Assembly: GCA_028565635.1 (NCBI GenBank)
Contig: JAOXYB010060957.1
Location: 1 to 10,700 of the forward strand
Reading direction: 5' to 3'
Length of the DNA stretch: 10,700 bases
Source of the DNA: Phoronis ovalis
Taxonomy: Eukaryota > Phoronida > Phoronidae
In this document: positions 1 through 8,248 of the stretch, piece by piece
Numbering within the stretch: position 1 is the first letter of the stretch
Layout of the letters: the number at the start of each line of letters is the position of its first letter
Notes under the pieces: model-generated
What the model was told of the DNA's origin: nothing
Database searches by the model: none
The model's input: only the letters and a program-made list of their open reading frames with translations
Position numbers and translations under genes: made by a program

Positions 1-12
1 AGTGGAAATATA

Positions 13-41
13 TTTATTTCATTCAATTCATATTTTTTATT
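13..41 (-). terminator. Candidate poly(A) signals for the ankyrin gene
   Basis: Two minus-strand AATAAA hexamers lie at 41-36 and 18-13, about 240-270 bases past the possible TAA at 283-281. They would fit a last exon that reads through the possible donor at 328. The region is very AT-rich, so the hexamers may be chance. Confidence 0.3.
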
Positions 42-280
42 CGTTTTATATTTTTTAAAGCACCAGGCCCCTGTGCTTATAGGAGCAACCCTAATAAGTT
101 TTACATGAACGAGTTTACGCGAGTATTTCCTTCACAAACAAAATTATTTAAAAACCTCCCCATCCTAATTAAGTATAATTACTGCTAAGCACGACGCATT
201 GCGCAAAATAGTGGAAATATCTAGTATCTTAAAAGTTTAACTTTAAAATTTTGGTTCCGTAACTAGTTGATTGCAATATC

Positions 281-1370
281 TTATAATATAATATATAATT
301 CATAAAATGCAAACATGTTAATTTTTACCAGTTCAAACTTCTGTTCCGTCACGGCTCGCATCAGAAAAGTTTTGTCTTCATCTGTTTTTATGTCCTTATC
401 ACAGCCAGCTTTAATCATCAGTTCAATCATCGTGTAATGTTCCGCCGACCAAGCTTGTGTGATGGCATCGCATACCTGAAAGGAAAAACAGTAACATATT
501 TTTTTTATGTGCATATGGCAAAAGTTTGACCCAATGTATCAAGTCAATTTAAAAAATGAAATATTTGTTGCTAAATTTTACTATAAAAGGCAATATAAGA
601 ATAAAAATTGAAGAGAATGGTCACTTCTTGGAGTTGTATTTACCTTGTAGCATAATTTTGTAAGTTTAGCTGGGCTAGAAAATACTGTCCCGGCCCCCTT
701 CAGACAGTAACTGTGTGCATGCACAACTCTATTACCATTGATATCTGTGTTGACAAAAAAAAATACTACTAATATTTTATTCAGGTATAAACTTCTAAAT
801 TCTACCTGATATAAGGCCGTTCTTCCTTCATTATCTTGAGCATTCAGGTCACATCCCACCTGCAGTAACGATTCAACAATTTTTCTTTGTCCCCATCTGG
901 ATGCTTCCATTAATGCGGTTTTGCCACTATCGTCTGAGTAGTGGAAGAATTATAAAAAAAACTTAGATGACAGTTAGACAGTGCACACACGCATGTAACC
1001 AGATTTACCTCAAAACACGCAGCGACACCAGTGATACAAATGCTGGATTTAATTCCCTCCTCGACACAGACTCATTTATTTGCACACAGACACACGCATA
1101 CATCTTATTAAGCTTCGGGATTCAGCTTCGGTAGAACCGTACTACATTTTTCTGGATGTTGGTGGTATTTAGCGAAAGAATTAAAAATTGTAATGGGCAT
1201 GCACGAAATTAGGACAGAAAAGTGAAATTTGGTATGTAGCCATCCAACTAAAACTCGTGAACTAACTTGCTCATAACTAGTATTCGTCATAATTTACCTT
1301 TTTTATTTGTATCACTTCCTTTAGTAATTATAGTTTCTATGATTTTTTCTTCACTTAAATAAAAAGCCAT
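281..1370 (-). CDS. Small ankyrin-repeat protein, three visible exons, 3' end uncertain
   Basis: Seen: exons at 1370-1298, 933-806 and 475-329, minus strand, separated by introns that start GTAAAT and GTAGAA and end in CAG. The phases agree: exon 1 leaves one base (G) that joins AC of exon 2 to make Asp, and the next junction is phase 0. The start ATG at 1370 has A at -3 and G at +4, and an in-frame TGA lies six bases upstream. The protein opens MAFYLSEEKIIET and holds about three ankyrin repeats, recognisable by GKTALMEAS, IVESLLQVGCDLNAQD, GRTALY and MIELMIKAGCDKD. These 348 bases give 116 residues. The gene then either splices at 328 (GTAAAA) to an exon outside the window, or reads on 16 residues to TAA at 283-281, giving 132 residues; AATAAA signals at 41-36 and 18-13 would suit the second case. 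Ankyrin repeats bind partner proteins, usually in the cytosol. No signal peptide or other domain is visible, so the partner is unknown. Confidence 0.8.
934..1297 (-). other. Intron 1 of the ankyrin gene
   Basis: 364 bases, beginning GTAAATTATG after AAAAAAG and ending TTCCACTACTCAG. It holds a 60-codon open frame at 1290-1108 and an unused donor-like GAG|GTAAAT at 1008. Neither joins in phase to the ankyrin frame, because the codon before the second site would be a stop. I see no gene in the intron. Confidence 0.75.
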
Positions 1371-1436
1371 TATTCAAGCTGCTCTAGCCGTTCACTTCAA
1401 GATTGATGTGCAATAGTAACGACAACTACAAGGACA

Positions 1437-2740
1437 TCAGTGCGTATGTAATATAATCGAACCAAAGAGTTCGCCAGAAACCTGCGCTCTGTGAAAAAAT
1501 ATATTATTATTCATATTGTAGTTGTATCAATACCAGCCCTGAGCAACGGATAAAGTAAACAGTAAATGACCCTGAGATATATCACTATATCTGTAACAAT
1601 TAAGCGCGTCTCTTAGAATTTAACGTGTTTTTTTAAAAAATCATCACCACATAATTGCTTATTTGACTTGTAAAAGCTTGCCATGCATAGATTCCAGGGA
1701 TATACTGCATTTCGTGCTGGCATTTTTACCGTAAATATAACAGCACCAGGCAAAAGAACTTATCAATCTTACCTTCCGGGGTTATCTACGACGATTTGAT
1801 GCTAAGTAAAATTGATAAAATTGCGCTGCAGCTTAGTGACGAATCATTTAATTTAGATCAATAACCTATTGATGTTATTAAACCTAAATATTACTTGGAA
1901 TACTCGACTGTGACAACAGAATGACGCAGTATAAACGGAGATATCGATCTCTAATGTTGCGATGCATCAAATTCTAAATGTGTCACGATTGTGTCCTGCC
2001 AGAGTTTATCTATACTCCGCTAAACATAACAAGCTGCCTGAGTCATCTAAGAGAATATCCGTAGTAAGCGACGATGAATTATCATATAAATATTAATTAT
2101 AATTTATAAGTCAGGTATGATGGAAATAAATATTTTGTTATCCAGATATTAATTAACTGAAAAATACATGCAACGATCAATATACATACATAATGTTCGT
2201 CAATACTTAAAAGAGCGCGGGTGAAATTGTAACAAACAGATTTGCTGCCAAGCTCGACCCCACCAGTTTTCACAATTGGCCGATGATCGAGGTGCACCGA
2301 TACACACGACATTTGACAGTCAATGTTATAAGCTTCTTCCGCGCATTCTCTGATCCGAATCAGACTAGACCTGTATACATAATTACTCTCAACAACTGAT
2401 GTCTACTTTATAGGTCTGGAATAAATATATAATTTAATGTTTAAAAATACGGTGAATTAATTGCGTAGCTTACCCCTACAGCCTGAACGCCTGCTTTATG
2501 ATCATATTCATTTATCTGCCGCAATAACTCTTCAGTTAACTGAGAGTGCGTTAAATGATAAACATTAATATAATAGCTCACCTATATTTATAAACCGATC
2601 GTTTATTTAAGGCTAAAATAACAACAATAAGAAGGACTATTTCAATACATTGCGTTTACTTTAAATTAAACCTCGTCTATAGGATCGCGTTATCACCGTT
2701 CTTGAGTGCGGTCACACTGTCCATGTATTACCTCGTTCAT
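1437..2740 (-). CDS. Speculative micro-exon gene upstream of the ankyrin gene
   Basis: No family is recognised. Four minus-strand segments join in phase. Exon 1 is 2740-2732 (ATG AAC GAG, then GTAATA). Exon 2 is 2539-2474 (after CGCACTCTCAG, ending at GTAAGC; open in only one frame, reading LTEELLRQINEYDHK). Exon 3 is 1801-1773 (29 bases after TTTTACTTAG, ending at GTAAGATTG, reading HQIVVDNPG). Exon 4 starts at 1488 after ATTTTTTCACAG and runs to TGA at 1439-1437. The joined product would be 51 residues, hydrophilic at the front, with no signal peptide. Exon 2 is the best-supported piece; the chain as a whole is inference, and the longer open frame at about 2387-2097 could follow exon 2 instead, though its acceptor is poor. 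The stop lies 66 bases before the ankyrin ATG and in the same frame, so these could also be leader exons with an upstream ORF. Confidence 0.27.
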
Positions 2741-4099
2741 TTTATCGTTAGACGTAGCTCCCGGATGTGGCTATTTAGTGCATTCATATTAACGTCATTT
2801 ACTTATACTTTTGGTTTAGAGATGGGTTGTACAAAAATAGTCAAAAACAAACAAGAATTCAAAGCAAACATTTATTTTAGAAGCTGAGACCGCAGATGCA
2901 TTTTGATACATAGAATACAATTAAATACATATTTTAAAATGACTTGATCATCGGTTCGACTGCAGATAAAACTAATTACTGGCCTTATATAGAAAGAAAA
3001 TTACAGTAACATAATTATGTTACACAAACTGATACTTCTAACAGTGAGTACGTTTGTATCCGGAATCATTAAAAAAGTAAAGTATTGCGATATCCGTATA
3101 AATGGGAGAACATCATAATCGAAGTAGCAAGTACATATCCATTGATGCAATTTAATTTGACAATATTGCAATTGACTGTATATTAATGAAGAAATCTTGC
3201 GGAGTACATACTTGGTTGGATTTGTATTATTATATGTTTTTCATTTAGCAATTAAAACTAATTATACTTTAGTAAAAGAATTTGACCTTTTCAAGTTACA
3301 GTTACAAATATCGTCTATCAAGTTTCTTATGAACATTCACTGCATTGAAAAATAGCGCGATCAGTCATTTTCATTATTTGTTGCTATAAAATGTCACGTA
3401 CATTTTCTAACTGTTCAGGTAGAATTATTTGTTCGGAGTAATTCTACAGATAAATATTACAAGTTATGTTTTAAATAAACTATTTTGCACTGCATTGCAT
3501 GAATGGTAATTTAGCCCACATGGATCCCTAATAGCGAATGTGGGGAACTGCAATTCGAAAGGATCTTATTTTATGACACCTTCTTAATTGTTTACGTCAA
3601 AGCGTCAACTAGCTCCCAGTTAATGTCTAGAAATTTAAACCTATTAGAGTGGTTTACATCTCGCTGCAACATATTGAAACGTTAGAAATATTTTAAAAGA
3701 AGATTTGTGGAAAATTCCAGGTGCAGTGGTCCATTAATAAATATCGTGAGATCCCGTGTTCCTTTTCGGACTAAGAGTAGCCATTATGCATTTGTTTGCT
3801 ACAGCACACTTTTGTTCATACTATATTCGCTTTAGATTACTAATGAAAAACTTTCAGAAAACTGTACTTTCCGCTAGATGTCATTAGTAATAAGATCTAG
3901 GCCAATATGTTTTGAACTGTTTCACTAAAACGAAGTGCCCCTACTGATGCAATAAAACAATGAACAAATAGTCGAATTATAGATGTACCTAACATACACG
4001 AACACAGTTTGTAAAATTGTGGAGGCATGCCTCTTATGATAAGATGTCGCTGGAATATAATGTTAAAGCATTTGAACAGAGAAGCAAAGCATTAGTATT
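2741..4099. other. Spacer without a recognisable gene
   Basis: About 1.36 kb of AT-rich DNA between the candidate micro-exon gene and the 3' end of the galaxin-like gene. It holds short open frames only. One reads as a short hydrophobic peptide on the plus strand from an ATG at 2765, but no convincing donor follows. An inverted repeat CCCACAT/ATGTGGG lies at 3515-3521 and 3538-3544. Nothing else is supported. Confidence 0.6.
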
Positions 4100-4105
4100 T
4101 TTAAT
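4100..4105 (-). terminator. Candidate poly(A) signal of the galaxin-like gene
   Basis: ATTAAA, the commonest variant of AATAAA, lies 42 bases after the TAA stop at 4150-4148. A T-rich stretch with CTTTGCTTCTCTG follows, as expected of a downstream element. I found no AATAAA on this strand for about 1.2 kb beyond it. Confidence 0.45.
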
Positions 4106-4147
4106 ACCGCATTATCATGGTTTTCGAATTATATCAACACTTTAGTT

Positions 4148-7100
4148 TTAGTCTTTATCGCCTATATAGCCTGCTGAATGGGGACAATAACGGCCATACA
4201 CAATGCGACCATAGCAGCATGATTGACTCTCAACGTTGTACGGGTAGCTAGCACAGCACCTATACCATTTCGTCGGTTTTGTTTGGCCACCACAGCAAAT
4301 CTCAGAGTATTTATTGTAGACGGTCTTTCCTGCACAACAACCCTCTGTATGCGTGTTATATGGCGTATCATAACAACAATCATATTGATAGTTAGGCTTC
4401 ACTTGGTCCCCACAACAAATTTCAGAGTCCAAATTGTAAATGGTAGTATCTGCACAACATCCTTGAGTCGAGGTATCGTATGGCCTATCATAACAACATC
4501 CATATTGACTTTTGTCCACAACATACCCACCACAACAACTCTGATAGCCAAGTTTATAAGCCTTACCGTTACAGCAGTCATAGGTGTCCATGGGTAAGAC
4601 TTTGTCATCACAGCATATTTCAGTCTTCGTGTTGTATGCTTTGTAATTACAACAAGCATAGTAAGAACTGTCTCTTAGCTCTACACCACAACACACCTTT
4701 TCGTATAAGTCATACGGTACGTCATTGCAGCAGCCATATTTGTCGGGGTTAATGACTTTTCCACCACAGCACTCCTGGTCGTGAACGTTATATGGTTCGT
4801 ATCCGCAGCACTGATAATACCTCTTGTCTTTCAATTGGGTTCCACAACAAACTTTCTGGTCCAAATGATATGGCACGTCGTAACAGCAGCCATATTGGTA
4901 CGCATTCAGTACCTGTCCGCCGCAGCAAATTTCCTTCATTTCGTAGAACGGTTTTCCATTGCAGCAATCTTGAGTTTTCAGATCAATGACTTGATGACCG
5001 CAGCAGGCCTGAGTTTTGTGATCATAATATTTTCCGTAACACTTATCGTGCGAACCATATTCTTTTACATAACCACCTGTGCAAGTATATCTATTTTTTT
5101 CGTACGCATTCCCCCTACAGCATCCGTGTGTTTCGCGATTGTATGCCTTGTTGTTACAGCACATTTGGTTATGGTACTTGTACGCGGTGCCATGACAGTT
5201 TCTGTAGTAAGATCTGTCATACAGGTCATGGCCGCTGCATACTTTTTCTGCCTTCAAATAAGCGGATCCATAACAGCAACCATACTGAGATTTATCGTAG
5301 GTATATTTGTTACAGCACATTTGGTTGTTTTTGTCGTAGACTTTCCCGTCACAATAACCATATTTTCTGTAGCTGTACATATGTCCAGAAGAGCAGAATT
5401 GATATTTCGAGTAGTAGTTATGCCCTCTGCAATAACCATACTGTTTCTAAAAGCAAAAATATATAGGAATGTAAACTATATAAAGCGACTTCACATTTAT
5501 ATTAAGGAAATATAATATATCAGACAGCAAAATAAAATTGTTCGTATTTGGAGATAAAATAACTAAGGGATTATAACACAATCGGGCCATTCTGTACTGT
5601 TTCCAAATGTCACTTAATTTATAAAGTTCTGAAGTTTCAGATTAGTTACCGGTTACAATAAGAACCTACTCTAAGACAACTTCCCGATCACCTACCTTTT
5701 CATACGCTTTGCCACTGTGGCAGCCGTAAGTTTGACGGTCGTACGTCTTGAATCCACAGCACATCTGACTCTTGTGATCGTAACCAGTAGAACCACAGCA
5801 GCCGTAGTACGATCTGTCATAAGTCTTACCACCGCAGCATACGTATGAATCTTTGCTGTAAATTCTGCCATTACAGCAAAGTTGAGAACTGTAGTAGTAA
5901 TTTTGACCACCACAACATCCAGCAGTGTGGGACTTATAGCAGCCGGAGTGTGAATAGGTTATGGATGAGGCCACGCAGCTGTAAAAATTACAACATTTTT
6001 TATATTAAGTTGTTTTTTGAGAGACAGTTGTTCCCCTAGTGGTCATACTATGAAACTCACGGTTTTAGCCTGGAATAGATTTTATGTATATCCTGGTTGT
6101 AGTAGAACACAACATAGATTTAGTTCAATCACGAAATAGAAATTGAACAGGAAAATAGACAATATTTCGATAGTTCGACAAGTTCATTAGATCAGAATCT
6201 TATATTCTTTGTAGCTTCATTTTAGCTAGTTATGGATTGTCTATACATACAGCCACTTTGGCAACATTTGGAAATTTATACTGCTTTCAATTGAAATTTA
6301 TGCTTTTTTGAAATAAAATATGCACCTCGACTTTTGAGTTATAATAATAATAATAAAAAGGTTTTCTAAAAGTAATAAAAAAACATTTTACAATAGGAAA
6401 TATCTTTACAGAATCTGATACTAATGGATTACATTTATTATGGATTTTCTAATTTCTTCAGTATTTTGCCGAACCAAAAGAATACGATTTTTTGCTGCTA
6501 AGTAATTGCCAATTTTAATGCTACTTATAAAAACAAATAAAAACAATATTTTGTGGTCTAGATTAAATTTAAAACAAAAATTGAACTTAAAAAACGTAAT
6601 TCATACATTATAACTTTTTCAATTTCTTCTTCACAATTTTGTACAATGCGCACACACAATTATGTATGACTACATAGAATAATCAGTATTTACAGTACAC
6701 TTATTTGGATTTCAACGGTTTCTTTCCTGCATATATAATAACGTTGTGTCCCACTCCCATCTGAAGCCCGGGATTTTGATATTCCTAACATATTTGACAA
6801 AATGGAACATTTTTTCGGAATAAGGAAAAATTTAATCGGCCTTGCCCAATCGTTTTTGAAAGAAACAAATAAATATATTTTAATATGTTTGTAACTCGTT
6901 CTTCATAATTATTTGGTTAATTGCTCAAGTTGCACTATGTTTATTATTTTATGCCTGTTCCTACTTTATACGCCTGTATATAGCTAGCTACGTACAACAA
7001 TTTATCTTTGATTTCTGTTAGCCAGACACGTATCTCCTCGTATTTCCCATATAGTTTGTTTTGTACTGTGCTTCTCGTATTTTTTAGTAATAAAAAAGTT

Positions 7101-7184
7101 AAAAAGAAAGAATTAAGTGTTAAAAAAATCTTACCATCCCAATACAAAAGCCAAAGTTGCAACGTATAGCATCTGGCGCTCCAT
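4148..7184 (-). CDS. Secreted galaxin-like Cys-Cys doublet repeat protein, complete three-exon gene
   Basis: Exons at 7184-7135, 5978-5696 and 5446-4148 (minus) join into 543 residues. Exon 1 encodes a signal peptide, MERQMLYVATLAFVLG, and ends TG|GTAAGA. Exon 2 starts with C after TTTTTACAG, restoring a Cys codon; cleavage is likely near residue 21 (VAS|S). Exon 2 ends AAAAG|GTAGGT and exon 3 follows TTTTGCTTTTAG in phase 0. The mature chain is almost wholly 13-residue units with a Cys-Cys doublet, often followed by Gly and an aromatic (patterns such as CCGGxxY and YGCC). There are 30 intact doublets after the signal peptide and eight units with a single Cys. In the last 410 residues 56 are Cys and about 60 are Tyr. 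This doublet pattern is the hallmark of galaxins, extracellular matrix proteins linked to coral and mollusc biominerals. The basic, Tyr-rich loops and lack of long acidic runs would also suit a tough or adhesive cross-linked coating. No membrane segment follows the signal peptide. The family call is firm; the tissue role is inference. Confidence 0.9.
4259..4498 (-). repeat. Tandem 120-bp duplication (three doublet units) in the galaxin-like exon
   Basis: Two adjacent 120-base copies, 4498-4379 and 4378-4259, each encode 40 residues: a CCYDxPY unit, a CCAxxTxYN unit with one extra residue, and a CCGxQxKP unit. A partial third copy (CCASYPYNVES and what follows) runs to about 4184. The extra residue shared by the middle units breaks the 13-residue register in both copies at the same place, so they arose by duplication of a three-unit block. 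Confidence 0.8.
4616..4927 (-). repeat. Tandem 156-bp duplication (four doublet units) in the galaxin-like exon
   Basis: Two directly adjacent copies, 4927-4772 and 4771-4616, each encode 52 residues of four 13-residue units. Matching landmarks in the two copies are CCGGQVLN/CCGGKVIN, DVPYHLDQKVCC/DVPYDLYEKVCC and the RYYQCC/SYYACC segment. The copies have equal length with no indel. Confidence 0.8.
5447..5695 (-). other. Intron 2 of the galaxin-like gene
   Basis: 249 bases, phase 0, starting GTAGGTGATC and ending TTTTTGCTTTTAG. An alternative acceptor six bases later (AAACAG) is in frame but would drop Lys-Gln and break the 13-residue spacing of cysteines across the junction, so the site at 5447 is preferred. 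Confidence 0.85.
5979..7134 (-). other. Intron 1 of the galaxin-like gene
   Basis: 1156 bases, starting GTAAGATTTT and ending TTGTAATTTTTACAG. It splits a Cys codon (TG/C) right at the end of the signal-peptide exon. It is very AT-rich and holds a short TAA microsatellite at 6340-6355. The 72-codon open frame at 7162-6944 crosses the donor in the wrong frame and is not a gene. Confidence 0.85.
6340..6355. repeat. TAA microsatellite
   Basis: Five uninterrupted copies of TAA inside galaxin-like intron 1, followed by an A-rich tail. Likely neutral. Confidence 0.85.
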
Positions 7185-7228
7185 CTTCCAGCTGAAATTG
7201 AGGCTTAGAACTACCTAGACCTGCGATG

Positions 7229-7261
7229 TGATACTTTCTTTCAAAACTGCCCCTATTTATA
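7229..7261 (-). promoter_or_regulatory. Core promoter of the galaxin-like gene (TATA box and initiator)
   Basis: Seen on the minus strand: TATAAATAG at 7261-7253, then TCACATC at 7231-7225, which fits the metazoan initiator with its +1 A at 7229. The first T of the TATA box would be at -32, the usual spacing. Transcription from 7229 gives a 44-base leader (7228-7185) plus the start base before the ATG at 7184. The TATA box suggests strong or tissue-restricted expression, common for secreted matrix genes; that last point is inference. Confidence 0.75.
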
Positions 7262-8248
7262 CTGTATTACCCCCCCATATAATTTGATTTTAATCGATTG
7301 TTCGTAAAAAAATGTAACCTTATTAAATTTCAATCTTAAATTTAAAAAAAATAATGGGGAGACATTACTTTTTCAAAATATCTATAAAAAGTTTAGCCAA
7401 CCCAAATGTATACGGCTAATCTGAATATAAGTGTGCCCTAGGGCAACACACCAAAACACGCTGATTTGCACTAGTTGAACTAAGGTAAGCTTTTGCCAGT
7501 TGATCTGAACTGGTGTAGCGTATTTGCTCTACATATATAGTTGATTTTAATTATATGTTTATATTGACTTTTGTAAGAAATTATCGATGTTAACAGCCTA
7601 GGCTATTAGAGTTTTATATATCCTAGGCCTAGATGATCGAATTGAACTAAAACGAAAGTGAAGTTTACTAAGCACACAGACCGCTTAGTACAAATACCGA
7701 AACCCACAGAAAATGAAGACATCAAATTGGGCGCATTTCTGTGCAAATGTTAAGAAAAAAAAAATTATCAGGTTTGATCCTTGCATTTTGCACAAAATTT
7801 ACATACTAGTGGGAAAATAGAGATAAGTAATCAAAAGGAAGGGAACTAAAAATTATTTTTTTAGCAAATGTCCCTGTTTGAGATATGTAGGGTGTTCGAA
7901 CAGATAGATACGGTATGCAATGTGCCATGAAAATACGGTGTGTAAATGTGACAAATTGCCAAATACTTTGGATAAGATGAGGATTAATTTGGATTTCTTG
8001 GAAATTGGTTACATTTTGTTTTCGGTGCTTTCATATTATCGGTACATATCAAAATGCACATTTCCTGGGCAAATGGTTTATTCAAACCGGATTTTTTAAT
8101 TGTTAAAAATAGCACTTTCGTCACAGCGTATTTAGAAAAGTGACATACTCCAAACCACAAATGATAGTTTAAAAAAGGATTACGAGACGTTACTTCTCTT
8201 TAATAAACTATTTATTTTTTTTCAAATACGGATGTGATTTACCGTTAT
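7262..8248. other. Upstream spacer of the galaxin-like gene, rich in short palindromes
   Basis: No gene seen. Between 7431 and 7690 lie several inverted repeats: GTGTGCCC/GGGCAACAC at 7431-7449, CCAGTT/AACTGG at 7496-7513, AGCCTAGGCT at 7595-7604, CTAGGCCTAG at 7623-7632, and an 8-base stem TACTAAGC/GCTTAGTA at 7666-7690. The rest is AT-rich with short homopolymer runs. Confidence 0.6.
7666..7690. repeat. Perfect 8-bp inverted repeat
   Basis: TACTAAGC at 7666-7673 and GCTTAGTA at 7683-7690 flank a 9-base loop. It is the longest perfect stem in the palindrome cluster upstream of the galaxin-like promoter. Function unknown. Confidence 0.7.

Noticed and set aside
61-120. Possible last ankyrin exon after CTTATTAG
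   Set aside because: Several frames stop within a dozen codons and none continues an ankyrin helix; the acceptor is weak.
1108-1290. 60-codon minus-strand frame ending KLNPEA
   Set aside because: It lies wholly inside ankyrin intron 1, and no splice site joins it in phase. A CAAATAAATG follows its stop, so it could be a repeat fragment, but I cannot support it.
1935-2096. Plus-strand frame of about 53 codons ending SDDELSYKY
   Set aside because: The composition looks protein-like, but there are no convincing flanking splice sites or start context, and the length is reachable by chance.
2765-2887. Plus-strand ATG frame with a hydrophobic start (MWLFSAFILTSF)
   Set aside because: It resembles a signal peptide but has no good donor, ends after about 40 codons and lies opposite other candidate sequence.
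4781-5515. Long plus-strand open frame of 244 codons opposite the galaxin-like exon
   Set aside because: The repeat unit is 39 bases, so an antisense frame free of stops in one unit tends to stay open in all. It has no signal, domain or sensible composition; the same holds for the other frames overlapping 4162-6039.
5972-5974. GTG as a start of a separate short Cys-rich protein
   Set aside because: It is an internal Val codon; the exon begins at 5978 after TTTTTACAG and is preceded by a signal-peptide exon in matching phase.
6944-7162. 72-codon minus-strand frame
   Set aside because: It overlaps exon 1 of the galaxin-like gene in another frame and runs into the intron through its donor.
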